A stretch of 64,000 nucleotides of DNA from Cycas panzhihuaensis (GCA_023213395.1 CM041465.1:132501741-132565740); one strand, 5' to 3'. Shown: positions 22,141 through 33,391, counted from the first letter of the stretch. A program made the numbers and translations. Notes: generated by a model from the sequence alone, not told the origin.

Positions 22141-24995
22141 ATTATCCTGCAGTGTTTACAGAATTCACCGTTGGAGAAAGAAAAGTAGAAGATACCCCAG
22201 GGCACAAAACCGAAAATGTGGAAGATGTGGGTGTAACAAAGTTGAAAACTACAGAAATTAATGTTGGTAATTCAAAAAATCCTAAGCTGATTCGAATTGG
22301 AGATTATTGGGATTCCCAAACGGTAGCCGAAGCTCAACAATTATTCGAAGAATTCCGTGATGTGTTCGCATGGTCGTACAAAGATTTGAAAGGTATTCCT
22401 CCGGAGATAGGAATGCATCATATTGATCTAGTGGAGGACGCTAAACCAGTAAAACAGCGACCATACCTAATGAATCTGAAATATAAAGAAAAAGTAAAAG
22501 CAGAACTTGATAAAATGTTAGAAGCGGGTTATATATACGAAATCGATTACAGTGACTGGGTGAGCCCTGTAGTAGTAGTTCCAAAGAAAAATGGGAAAAT
22601 TCGAGTCTGTGTGGATTACAGACAATTGAACAAAGTGACGAAAAAAGATCCATTTCCGTTACCTTTCACGGAAGATATTTTAGAAGCAGTTGGAGGGAAT
22701 GAAATCTATTCATTCACAGACGGATTTAGTGGGTACAATCAAGTGCAGATTGCCCCAAAAGATCAGGCAAAGACAACATTCGTAACAGAATGGGGTACGT
22801 ACGCCTATAAGGTAATGTCATTCGGTCTTACGAATGCACAAGCGACATTTTAGCGAATTGTGATTAATATTTTTCGTAAATTTATTGGAGAAAAAGTTGC
22901 TGTATTCTTGGACGATTGGACGTTGTACGGGTTAATGAAAAATTATATGGAAAACTTGAGAGAAATATTGCAAACCTGTCGGGAGAATAAACTGTCTCAA
23001 TCCAGAAAAATGTACATTTCTGGTACCCTTCGGAAACCTCTTGGGACATATAGTCAGCAAAGAAGGATTGCTGACAGATCCAAAGAAAAGTGTTCCGCCA
23101 TTTTACACTTTCCGACAATACGAGGAAGCAAAGCGGTGAAAGGTTTTTAGGTTTGACAGATATTATAGAAAATTCATCGGAGGATATGCATATATATCCG
23201 GACCTCCGAAGAGTTGCTAAAAAAGAATATTGAATGGATGTGGACAGACGATCAGCAACGAGCATTCGAAACCTTAAAACAGGCCATTGTAGCAGCGCCT
23301 ATACTACGATTCCCAGATTGGAAGAAAACTTTTCTCGTACATGTGGATGCGTCGCAATACGCTATTGGATGCGTATTGGCCCAACCCAGTGATGATAAAA
23401 CAGATCATCCAATCTATTTTACCAGTCGGAAACTTACGAGAGCGGAGCGTAATTATCTGACGGAAAGGGAAGCACTCGGCATGGTTTATGCACTACAAAA
23501 GTTTCGACATTATTTGTTATCTAATCCATTCTTGTTTTTTGTCGACCACCAAGCCTTGATGTATCTGGTGAATAAACCCATTATGCGAGGAAGGATCAGC
23601 AGATGGCTAATGTTGTTCCAAGAATTTTCATTCAAAATCATTGTGAAACCGGGCAAGGCGCACATCATTCCAGATCAACTATCGAGAATCAAAAATGGAG
23701 AAAAAGCCACAGGGATACCAGATGATTTTCCAGACGACCCTATTCAAAGCATAGATGCGGTTCCGAGATCGGTATGAGGGAATACCAGAATACCTAGCGA
23801 CCGGTGAAGTGCCAGCTGAATTAGATCGTACGGGGAAAAGAAATTTCATCAGAAAAACGGAGCCGTATCAGCTTATCAGCGGTGAGTTGTACAAATTGGG
23901 GCCGGATGACATATTGCGACGTTGTGTTCGACAGCATGAGACAAACCAGATCATGTCCCAGGCACATGAAAGAGTAGCGGGTGGCCACATGGGAAAATTG
24001 GCCACATGGCGAAAAATCTTGAAGTCAGGATTCTGGTGGCCATCAATGTTCGAAGATGTTAAAAATGGGTTCAAGCATGCGACTATTGCCAGCGTGGGAA
24101 ACCTAATCGACGGATTTCCACCGTTGCATCCCATACTACCTTTGGCACCATTCGAAAGTGGGGAATCGACTTTGTGGGGCCAATCAAACCAGTAGCACGC
24201 AGATCAAAAGCTCGATACATTCTGGTGGCAACCGACTATACGACAAAGTGGGTGGAAGCACGCATTGAGGAAAGCCGTCTGAAAGCACGACAAGATTTAC
24301 GTATGAGGTGATAATCACGCGATTTGGATGCCCTTTGGAGATTGTCAGTGACCAAGGTGCCCACTTCCTCAACCAAACGATTGAAACATTGACAACTGCC
24401 TTCATGATTAGCCATCGGAAATCAACTCCCTATTACCCGAGAGCCAATGGTCAAGCAGAGAGCTCAAACAAAATAATCGAAAATTGTTTACGGAAGATAT
24501 GCGACATCGGCAGATCAGATTGGGCTGAGAAGCTACCTTCCATACTATGGGCCTTTCGTACGACATACAAAAGATCAGTTGGACAGAACCCATTCCAGCT
24601 TGTATATGGCACGAAAGCCATCCTTCCGACCGAGTTCGAAATACCCAGCTTACGAGTGGCAATGCAATGCCGACTAGACGACCTCCAGTCCTTGGAGCAG
24701 CGGTGGAAGATCTATCTGATTGGAAGAGACACAACATCTAGCAAACTGGGTGCAACATATAGAAAAGCGGCGACAAAAAGCGTGGCATGACCGCCATCTG
24801 CGAAAACCACAATTCAGTGAAGGTGATCAAGTATTGCTGTACGACAGCAAATTCAAAACACACCCCGGAAAACTCAAGATGCGGTGGTTGGGACCATACA
24901 TCGCGGAAAGAATTTTCGAGAATGGTTGGTGCGACTTGAAATCGACGGACCCCTGCTACCAACACGGGTAAATGGTAGCAGACTCAAGCCTTATA
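22137..24995 (+). pseudogene. pol: Tat-like gypsy pol remnant (RT, RNase H, integrase)
   Basis: 22137-22853 gives the linker and RT (WVSPVVVVPKKNGKIRVCVD, then FTDGFSGYNQVQIAP and MSFGLTNAQATF), a stop, and VFLDDWTLYG near 22905, where the catalytic pair sits in FLDD. The thumb is frameshifted (22930-23215). RNase H at 23214-23777 has VDASQYAIG, TEREALGMVYAL and VDHQAL. Integrase at 23755-24790 has GGHMGK, a CDYCQR zinc pair that is now out of frame near 24085, WGIDFVGPI in a shifted frame near 24160, IVSDQG near 24340 and NGQAESSNK near 24447 (Glu of the DDE triad). The C-terminal block KKAWHDRH/LLYDSKF at 24770-24860 closes it. At least five frameshifts are present. Confidence 0.9.
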
Positions 24996-25293
24996 TTGAG
25001 TAGCCAGTTACCAGCAGGATCAGCTAGTTGTACCATAGCGTATTGCATGTTGTTGAGGCACTCAACTGCCTTGATACCGAGCCATGATCCAGTTCGGTAT
25101 GGATATAAAAATTGAAAAAAAATTGGAAAAAATAAAAAAAAATAACCGTAACTCATTTCTGATATAAGCAACAGCAGTATAATCCGAGAAAATCAGAGGA
25201 AAACTCATCGGCATACAAGCAAATTACGATTATGCGTGCAAAGCAGTGCGTTACAGTGCTGTCTGATTGGGACAGTGATAAAAGTGGAAAATA
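24996..25293. other. Spacer between pol and hairpin array
   Basis: About 300 bp after the end of integrase with no coding signal. It has an A-rich run near 25110-25145 and leads into the hairpin array. Confidence 0.5.
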
Positions 25294-25700
25294 CACTATA
25301 CGTACCAAAGGAATTCACTAAAGTACGCATAGTTGAAAAAAGTGACTCAGAATTATACTATACGTACCTGAAAAGTACGCGGACAGGTACGCATAGTGTA
25401 AATAACTTTCAAGTGGCTCAATTACATTATACGTACCTGAAAAGTACGCAGGCAGGTACGCACAGTGCAAAGGAGCGTAAACTCAAATTATACATTATAC
25501 GTACCAACGATGTACGTAATCGGTGCGCGATGTAAAAGATACTTAAGTGACTATTTACATTATACGTACCAAAGAAAGTACGTAATCGAGTACGCATAAT
25601 GGAAATTCTTAACATTATACGTACCAAGGGCACGTATAAGACAAAATATGCAAAACGACAAATCATTACGTACCTGCGAACATTCCCGTGCGGTACGCAG
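25294..25700 (+). repeat. Array of six to seven hairpin units (TATACGTACC ... GGTACGCATA)
   Basis: A 13-base arm of the form CAYTATACGTACC occurs at 25294, 25357 (12 bases), 25425, 25493, 25558 and 25613, with a weaker copy at 25664. Each is followed 17-25 bases later by its near reverse complement, such as GGTACGCATAGTG at 25386-25398, GGTACGCACAGTG at 25455-25467 and GTACGCATAATG at 25590-25601. Start-to-start spacing is 55-70 bp. Each unit can therefore fold on itself. The array lies between pol and the extra ORF and has no reading frame across it. Confidence 0.85.
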
Positions 25701-25849
25701 AGCGGAACGGACCATGGCACGCAAGGAATTGCTCGGGTACGCATCACAGTGCGCGAAAATAGTGAAACGGCAAGCGTTCCTCAGAGGTACGTACGTGCGG
25801 TTCTACCGGTACGCTTTGGTTTCTTTCTTACCTCTGGAAATCCACAGCC

Positions 25850-26927
25850 ATGATGAGGACGACAGGGTGCCAAGAGGCATACATTCCCAAGCTTAAACAG
25901 GACCTCCAAACCCTACCAGCAACATTTCAGACAAAGATTAAGTAGGCAGGCTGGAGGGACTACATTTTTTGTAACCCTATGTATTATGACCCGGAGTTAA
26001 TGGACCAAATCCTGATGGCCCTAAAAGCAAACAGCAGCAAAGTTAAATTGGATGCAGATATAGTCCACATTATTACTGGACTTCCCAAGGAGGGAGAGGT
26101 TCCATTGGGAACGAAAAGGTCGGAGGTTGACAGGGAAATGTGGATGAGAGAGCTATGCCAGCCTAACACCCAAATAATGTTTGGCGGAATTAGGGTAGCT
26201 GACATTATGGATGACAGATTACAGTGGGTGGCTAAAGTGATTAATTCCAGATTCTTGTCAAAGAGGAAGTATACCTACATCCAGGGAGGCATGATGCAGG
26301 TACTATTAAAAATTCGGGATGGAGAAAGACTGAATTGGTCCGAATTTTGTCGAGAATATGCGATTAGCAGTGAAATCCGGACACACCCTTTCCGCCATCC
26401 TTCATTACTTTTGGCAATATTATTTTACCGATTAGGAAGTTCAATTGACCAGAACCACCATCTCTCCTCGGGAACCAATCATCAAACAGTGGGTGGCAGA
26501 GCTTCCAGACACAACAACCAGCATGGAAGCTAAACGGAGAGTTCAGAAGCAAATGCAGAAGGTCCTTACCCGGTTACAAAAAACCGCAAGTACACCTATC
26601 CCTCATAGGACAAAGTAAGCTGTCCATCGACGTGGGAAGAGGAAGAAAGGAGAAGAGGAAACAAAAGAAGAAGAGGAGGAGGAGGCAGAAGCATCCTGGG
26701 AAGAATGGGAAGACTTCAAGAAGCAGCAGGCTCGAGCCCTCGGACCTCCTACACCACAGGACAAAGCGGGACCAATCATTCAAATGATTCAGGACATGGA
26801 GGCAGGGTATAAGGCGGAGATAGCGGCCCTTCAGGAGAAAATAAAGGAGAAAGATGCCATTATTGCTACCCTGACACAAATAAATGAGGAAATTTTGGGA
26901 GCACCGAGGCAGCAGGAGCCACCTTGA
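25850..26927 (+). pseudogene. Extra ORF of Tat-like element (function unknown)
   Basis: The frame opens with two ATGs at 25850 and 25853, runs through a stop near 25945, and is open from 25979 to about 26370; after a frameshift it continues to a TGA at 26925-26927. Total length is about 359 codons. The middle has ADIVHIITGLPKEGE, GGIRVADIMDDRLQWVAKVI and GERLNWSEFCREYAI; the same landmarks occur in the extra ORF at 40157-41762. Then come a Lys/Glu-rich block near 26640-26700 and a likely coiled coil (AEIAALQEKIKEKDAIIATL near 26820-26880). No RT, protease, integrase or envelope signature is visible. The landmarks faintly recall the plant mobile-domain/transposase_32 style of helical domain, but I would not name a function. 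Confidence 0.7.
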
Positions 26928-27020
26928 GATAGAGTGGGGGAGGGATACCCCGAAATTTTGATTTTTTGGAGTTTTGTTGAGCAAGGATGCTCAAACCCAT
27001 AATCATTGACCAGTGATAGA
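26928..27020 (+). other. Purine-rich tract and short tail before the 3' LTR
   Basis: AGAGTGGGGGAGGGA at 26931-26945 is the only strong polypurine tract behind the extra ORF, yet it lies about 75 bp before the LTR start at 27021. The normal position is adjacent to the LTR, so either the tract in use is a weaker one or the tail was inserted later. Confidence 0.45.
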
Positions 27021-27865
27021 TGTTGGAGCTAAAATTGACTCAATGGTCAGTGTGAGGACCAGAGGTAGGTCGACAACCCGAGTTGTGCGGTATGGACCGT
27101 GCAGGATGCGTATGAGGCAAAACGGCAAAAACAAGCATTCAGGTACGTATGACGGTGTGTACCGAACGGCAGTGCGCATGACGAGAACGTACCAGCGGCG
27201 TAATCGGAACCAAGCGGCGTGACGCATGACTCTAGAGGACCCGGTGAAGACCGGGAGGTGCTGGACGTGCGTTTGGACGTCTGAAACCAAAGAAGTAATT
27301 AATTAAGGCCAGACAAAGTGATTAAGTGTAGAGGTACGCATAACTGAAGAGGGACGCATGATCGAAGAATGCGGTTATGACAGTGATCATAACCCTTCAG
27401 CCAAAAGGCACCAGCAGGAGTACGTAAGGAGGTACGCATGATTCACCTGGTGAGAGTGAGAGCCGGATATCACGAGCACGCCTGGTGCAGGCGATGACGC
27501 ATGACGGCCCGTGGGGAGCACGAATGTATGATAAGTACCATCCGGTACACATATATGAAGAAGGATCGTATCTTCGGAATGCTCAGGAATGCATTTCAGC
27601 CTCTGTGTAAATGAACGATTGAATTAATAAAAGGAAGAGTTACGTGGAAATTGGTGTATGTTTGATGTTGTGATGATGATTTGTCAAGTATGTATTGATT
27701 TACATCTTCGTGTACCATTCTGTGAATTATATATATGGAATGTATGTGGAATGTATGTGAATAACCATGTTGACAGTATCCTAAAACTAGACTATAGCGC
27801 TGTGTAACCTTGACAAGTGAGCAGAGGTGTCTCGTAAGTGTAATAAGACACCCCAGCAGTCAACA
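27021..27865 (+). repeat. 3' LTR of the Tat-like element, 845 bp
   Basis: TGTTG...CAACA ends, followed by target duplication GGATA (27866-27870). The first 619 bp align with the 5' LTR; the last 226 bp (27640-27865) are missing there apart from 35 bases found in inverted orientation. GTACGCAT-type motifs recur near 27327-27378. Confidence 0.88.
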
Positions 27866-27870
27866 GGATA

Positions 27871-28671
27871 TTCAATCATGAGCAATTTGTTCCATCACTT
27901 TTAAGACCTTACATCCTTGCATCTCACTATCAAACTATATAGTGTGTAATCACAAATTGCTTTTCTTTTTTCCGCATGTTCAAAATTTTGGAGCCTATAA
28001 GGTGCCTTGTTTGTCTCGAATAATATCTAAGGTCTACCATACTATGGACATTGCTTATTACACTTAAATGTAGAACACTTAGATGTAGGCAAAGGTATAT
28101 TTGACTTTATTTTATGATAAGCTTAGTTTTCCACTAAAATGTAGGAACATATTTTGATGTGTATAGTTTGGGTTGTTTCACATTTTTTGACACTTTCCTT
28201 AGTTCCTCATGCATTCATTCCAAGATTTACATACATATGTTTTCCCTCTAATTTTTCTTGTATGATGTTTTAAAAGTATATGAGGATTATATACTCACCT
28301 ATTACAAAATGCTTATAATTCAAAGGAGAGTGTTCCTTTCTCCTTTGTTTGCTTAACTATCACAATGTGGTCATTACATATCTTCTATCATTTTGTTGCC
28401 TTTTTTAAATGACCATCTATTCACAGATGGACCCTTTTGACTCATAATGGGATTAAAAATAATTATTTAAATTATACATAACTCTTTTACACATCATTCA
28501 ATAGGGAATGTTAAATCCATGGGAAACATTTTGGCTAATGCCATATGAGATATGTAAGAATTCATACATGCTCAAGCTTGCCCCAATACCATGTGAATTC
28601 TTGCCAAATGTTTGCATCTTTTGAATAGAAAACACATCATGTAACTAGAAGAACAAACACATTGAAGACAC
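27871..28671. other. Intergenic stretch, nothing recognised
   Basis: About 800 bp of AT-rich sequence between two complete elements. No open frame of note, no LTR ends and no primer site were seen. Confidence 0.5.
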
Positions 28672-28676
28672 AAGTT

Positions 28677-28899
28677 TGTTAGAATATTAATGTACATTTG
28701 ATTTGTCCCACATGTAAGTGGGTCCTACTCTTCCATCATGACTTGTATTATAAATACACAATTTTGTGTACCATATTGTAACGTGGTTGTAATGATATTT
28801 TCTTAATACAATGGAGGTACCTTAAGGGTACCGTTCGATCCTGTGGAGGTGTGTTTCGTTCTGTTTGCGAATATTATTTGTGCAGGTTGATTTCCAACA
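28677..28899 (+). repeat. 5' LTR of the gag-only element
   Basis: 223 bp, TGTTAG...CCAACA. It has TATAAATA at 28749-28756. Adjacent inside is the primer site. Confidence 0.95.
28749..28756 (+). promoter_or_regulatory. TATA box in LTR of gag-only element
   Basis: TATAAATA about 72 bp into the LTR, preserved in both LTRs; likely promoter core. Confidence 0.55.
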
Positions 28900-28911
28900 T
28901 GGTATCAGAGC
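28900..28911 (+). other. Primer binding site, tRNA-iMet
   Basis: TGGTATCAGAGC directly at the inner edge of the 5' LTR, a full match to the complement of the plant initiator-Met tRNA 3' end. Confidence 0.92.
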
Positions 28912-31900
28912 TAAGGTGAAGTCAGAGCTAAGTTAAGCGAGGTAAAGCCAGGTTGAAGTGAGCTTGAATGAAGTGAAGCGTTGATTGGTGAAACCCTAAT
29001 TCTAGTGTGTGTGGAGGTGGCTTCGTAGAGCTGTTCATGCCCGTTCTATTTGACAATGCCATTTGTATGCCCCAGAGATGTTATGAGTCTATGGTTGAGC
29101 TATGGAAGAATACAAACCCTAGTTGTAGAACCGTAAAGTAATACGATCATTTTAAAGGTATGATACTTATTGACTGTGTGGTATTTGCCATCCTGCATGC
29201 ATATATATCATTGCTAGTTGATTATTTCATTCGGAACCTGCATAATGATATTTTGTTCACCTATTAGTATATTTGTGTTACTATATGTTTCGCCATGTCT
29301 ACATGAATCTAAATCACCGAGATGTTGATGCGACCTGTTCTCTATTATCACTGTAGAACAATTGCCCAGCCATGATATTAAATAAAGGCGTCGTCAGCTG
29401 TGATATTACAACCGTTGGATACATGTAGTTGCCCATTTATTAGATCATCCATTTAGGTTTTGAGCATTCTATTGATATGTTGCAGCCAATTCATTATTCA
29501 CTGTTTTGTATTACAGTATGTGTGAGTTTCATTGATCGCCGCCAATTTTGCCCTTGCACCTATGTGAATTTGTAATCTATGTTAAAATTTTTCAGCCGAA
29601 GGTCTCGTGTATATTCTGTTCACCCTGCGTGATTATTCTACCGTCTTTTCTTATAAGCCTGTGTCATGTATGCATCTTGTACTCTGTTCGTCCGCCCTCG
29701 CATGATGATTCTGCATTGCCTACTAATGTATATGTGCAACCGTCATTAATACATTACAGTCGACTGAAATATGTCATTAATATTTGCGTTGCCCTTTATA
29801 TATTTGCAGTTTTTTCTTATTTTTGCAGTCGCACGTTGAAGATTTAATCCGTGACCATATTTATAAGCTTCCGTATGATGATTTAATGAAGCCCGTATAA
29901 AATTAATTTCTGCCCGTGGATCATCATCATTTGCATGATATATTCACTGTTTATTTGATGCATTTGAGCTATCGTGTTGCTACGCCCGTTTGCATATAGT
30001 CGACCCAACTGTTTGCGTGTTATTGGCGTCTGGTTTTGATATGGTATAGTCACCCATATGTCTCTGCGTTATTGGTAGATTTGCGCCATCTATTCACCCG
30101 CTTCAGTCATAGATTTGTCGATGCCCACATCTCCTTTATTCATTTATTATAGTCTACTTATATCTTTTGCGCGTTAGTATTTTGATCGCTGTGATATTAT
30201 TTTCGCCGAATGTTCGCCCATATGAATTATTGCGCCGTCGTTCTTATACACTGAAAACTGTATCGTCTTTATGGTCTGCAAATGGATTATGTTGGCAGTA
30301 GTTTGTGTTCACCACAACCGTGAATTCCTACCGCTCCATTAATTCAATGTCGCCTATGTTAATAATCTTGTGATGCCGCCCTGTTCGTGATATTGAATAT
30401 ATTATCAAGACTGCTCATAGGCGTTGGTTTACAGTTATATGTCGCCCATCGATGTTTAAGTGAGCTGTGATTTATTTCATCCTTTTGTTAATATTGTGTG
30501 GCACTTTATAATTCATCCGATTGTCATTTGTTCTCTTTTAGCGACTACCGGGCAATATATTGCATTCGTCTTGATGTATGAATCACGGTTTCTTAATTTT
30601 AAAACCCCGGTATTTGGCGTCTTATTTACATTTAACATTAATATTGTCTTTGATCGCCATTTCATAACAATCGTCTTGATTAATCGACTTTGTGAATGAC
30701 GTCGTTTTTTTATTTATCTTATGGCGCCACCTTTCATATTTATTATCGTGTTATATCACTTATTTTGATCACCATTTAGTTTATCACATTTCAAAGGTTT
30801 CTCAAATTTATATTATAACATCTTTGGTGGTGAGATTGAAGCAAGCATGATCGATATTGAAGTAATTGGATTGAGATATATTGTTTTGGAGTGTATTGTG
30901 ATGAGAGGGAGCAATGTCATCATGTTTTATTCATCAACAAAGGGATAATTTTGATGATTTTACATGTGAAGTTTGGGTGGAAACAGAGGTGATATTGGTG
31001 GATATTGAATGATGCATTCTTCACTTGTTAAAAGGGTCTTGCTTTGGCAATGAAGTATGCATGAGTTGTTGTATGATAGTGAATTGCTGACATATGGTAA
31101 AGTGATTGTATAACAAGGCTTAATAGGTGATGGTTTGAAGCTTTGTTACGGCAATGTCATGTTGATTAACAACAAAGTGGTGACAGTTAGCATTGGCATG
31201 GTGGTTTTCTACATGTGATTTATATGAGATATGAGATGACATTAAGTCATGTTGATGGTGATTGCTTTCTCATGTGTTCGTATGAGAAGAGCTATTGTAT
31301 GGTGATGAAGCGATAGTGTATGTGTTTTCATGAATGAATTGGGTGGCATATGGCGATTTAGTGTTCCTTGGCATGTGATTTATGTGAAGGGACTTTATGG
31401 GCATGATAAGGCAATATTGACGGCAAGAGAAGGGTAATAAGAGGGCACTGTGATCAAGGTAATGATTGATTTGCAAGTGAGCTATTGTTACAAGGGAGCA
31501 ATCTTTGGCATTGGCTTTATGGCGATATGAGTGAGTGATTTTTGAAGTAAGGTCTTGATTTGATGTGTTGACATGATGACATGAGACGAAGTTTGAGCCT
31601 TTCATTGTTCATTTGTGTGCGATTATATGAGAATACTTTGATGATATGAGGTATTGATGAGGTGACTATTGAGGCTTTCTTGTATGTATTTCACATGGAA
31701 GAGTACCTTGGTAATGTGAGATGACATTAACTCATATTTCGCACTCTATTGACTTGAGACTTGTTGTGGATATATGATGAGTTGAGTATGGTCCTTATAA
31801 GAGGCATGCATAAGATGACTTAATAGTGAGAAGAGACGTCTATTGTTTCTATTGTATGTGTTTGCATGAGAGAGTTGATGACTTGGCAATTATGAACTTG

Positions 31901-32279
31901 TAACATGTGAGGTTACATGACAAGGTTGGACACTTTGTTTGGTGAGTTAAGGAAGAAATTAGGCATGTTTCATGATGTGAACAATCAAAGAAGGATGAGT
32001 TTTTTGTTGAAGTTACATGAGTTGCAAGTGTAATGACATGAGTTGTGTGTTTCAGGCAATCAAGTGAAGTGTGTGTCTTGATAGCGACATATGACATGTA
32101 TGATCATCGTGAGATTTATGAGGCATTGATTTGGTGAAGTGAGTGTTTGGATTCTACGTCACTGGTTGGTGATATGTGAAATGGATAAGGCAATGATGTG
32201 ATGATAAAGTCAATGATGTGAGATATGAAACATGAGGAAATTTGTTGATAGTGATCAATAGGCAAGTTACCAATGATAA
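28912..32279 (+). other. Long non-coding leader of the gag-only element
   Basis: About 3.4 kb between primer site and gag frame with no gene. It divides in two. From about 29000 to 30750 GCCCGT/GCCCAT-type hexamers recur many times in AT-rich surroundings. From about 30800 to 32280 the + strand is poor in C and rich in G, T and A, with repeated words such as GATGTGA and ATGAGATGACATTAA (near 31222 and 31718). Such large non-coding interiors are typical of LARD-type derivatives. Confidence 0.7.
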
Positions 32280-33368
32280 GTGAGTTTATTGATTGAAAAA
32301 TGGACGTGGTATATGGACATGGCATTTAAAATCATGGAGGATAATGATGTAGTTGTATATGCTCCTGAAACAAATGAATATTACTTAAGGGATTTGTTTC
32401 TTCGAGTACGTAAGTGCAATGGTGAAGACTACTTTTTTTGGACAATTAAAATGAGATGTCTATTCATAGCTAGAGGTTTGTGGAAGATTGTTACTGATGA
32501 ATATGATATCCCTAATGATGAAGAAGAAAATGAAATGCTTGAGAAGAAAGATAGAAAAGCATTCATTATGATTCGTGCTGCATTCAATGAGGTTGATCTT
32601 CCTTACAAATTCCATTTTGTTATTCCTATGATTCAACATGCAAGTAATGCTAAAGAAGCTTGGGATTTTCTAAGGGAAGTATTTGAACAAACTCCTGAAG
32701 AAACACAACGAATGATTGAAAAAGCAATTAAGGCTAGTTATGGTACAGGTATAACGAATGAAGAAAGTATCATCAACACTGATGAAACAGCATGTCAGGA
32801 TGAAAAATGTTTGAGCACTGACGAAACTTCTACTATTGAATGCATTGATGAGATTACAGATGAAGACATTGAAAGTGATGAATTGATTTCAAGAGAAATT
32901 GAATCTAATGATCCTATAAAGGATGAGTCTTACATTGATGATGTTCCTTCTTTAAGCATTGATTCAAGTTCAAAGAGTATGCAAGTTAATCAAGACTCCA
33001 CTCCTAAGATTGAAGAATTCACTGTTGTTCATGGTGATCAAGAGTTTATATAGGATAATGATGATACACAAGTTGTGATTGAAGATGGTTACTTACAGGA
33101 TCTTCATCAGACTGGACCAGCCACAATAAAGAAACAGGATTTATACTTACTAGAGCAGCTACATCAACATCGTCACTACAAAATTGAAGATGGAAATCAA
33201 GCTGAAGATATCATCTTACAGAGGCATCAATACAGAATTGAAGACAAAAATCAAGATGAAGACATCATTCTACAGCAAAGACATCACTACAAGATTGAAG
33301 ACAAGGATCAGGTTGAAGACATCATTCTCAAGACATTTCCAAGGACAAAGCATTGCAAATACAAATGA
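32280..33368 (+). pseudogene. gag: Gag-like protein of non-autonomous element, one in-frame stop
   Basis: A single frame of 362 codons is broken only by a TAG at 33051-33053. A first ATG is at 32280; ATGs at 32301, 32313 and 32334 are alternatives. Residues about 38-125 look like UBN2-type Copia gag: EDYFFWTIKMRCLFIARGLW, DRKAFIMIRAAF and NAKEAWDFLREVFEQ. The middle is strongly acidic (Asp/Glu/Ser, near 32770-33000). Behind the stop are three near-identical repeats built on HYKIEDxxQxEDIILQ (33172-33340), then FPRTKHCKYK. There is no zinc knuckle. It likely supplies the particle protein or interacts with that of a partner element. The same C-terminal signature occurs at 6893-8751. Confidence 0.75.
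33172..33340 (+). repeat. Three tandem 57-60 bp repeats in gag C-terminus
   Basis: Three copies in frame, each encoding about 19-20 residues with core KIED-Q-EDIIL. Repeats are acidic and glutamine-containing. They differ at a handful of positions, so the expansion is not recent. Confidence 0.8.
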
Positions 33369-33382
33369 CCCAAATGTACATT

Positions 33383-33391
33383 AAGGGGGAG
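33383..33391 (+). other. Polypurine tract of the gag-only element
   Basis: AAGGGGGAG directly before the TGTTAG start of the 3' LTR. Confidence 0.85.

Larger units (their letters stand above)
21160..27865 (+). mobile_element. Ty3/gypsy element, Tat-like, with extra ORF behind pol
   Basis: Long terminal repeats start alike at 21160 and 27021, and GGATA flanks the whole 6706 bp. The interior holds a gag remnant, RT, RNase H and integrase, then a repeat-filled spacer and a further ORF before the 3' LTR. An extra ORF between pol and 3' LTR is a known trait of the Tat lineage of gypsy elements, which is the reason for the lineage call. A deletion removed the 5' LTR end, leader, most of gag and protease. 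Confidence 0.9.

Noticed and set aside
25294-25700. CRISPR-like appearance of evenly spaced repeats with palindromic arms
   Set aside because: Repeats are inside a plant retrotransposon, unit spacing varies, spacers resemble each other, and no cas genes exist. A hairpin array of the element is the better reading.
29548-29847. 99-codon frame with hydrophobic stretches in the leader
   Set aside because: It sits in the non-coding leader of a gag-only element, has no start context or relatives that I recognise, and composition there is repetitive.
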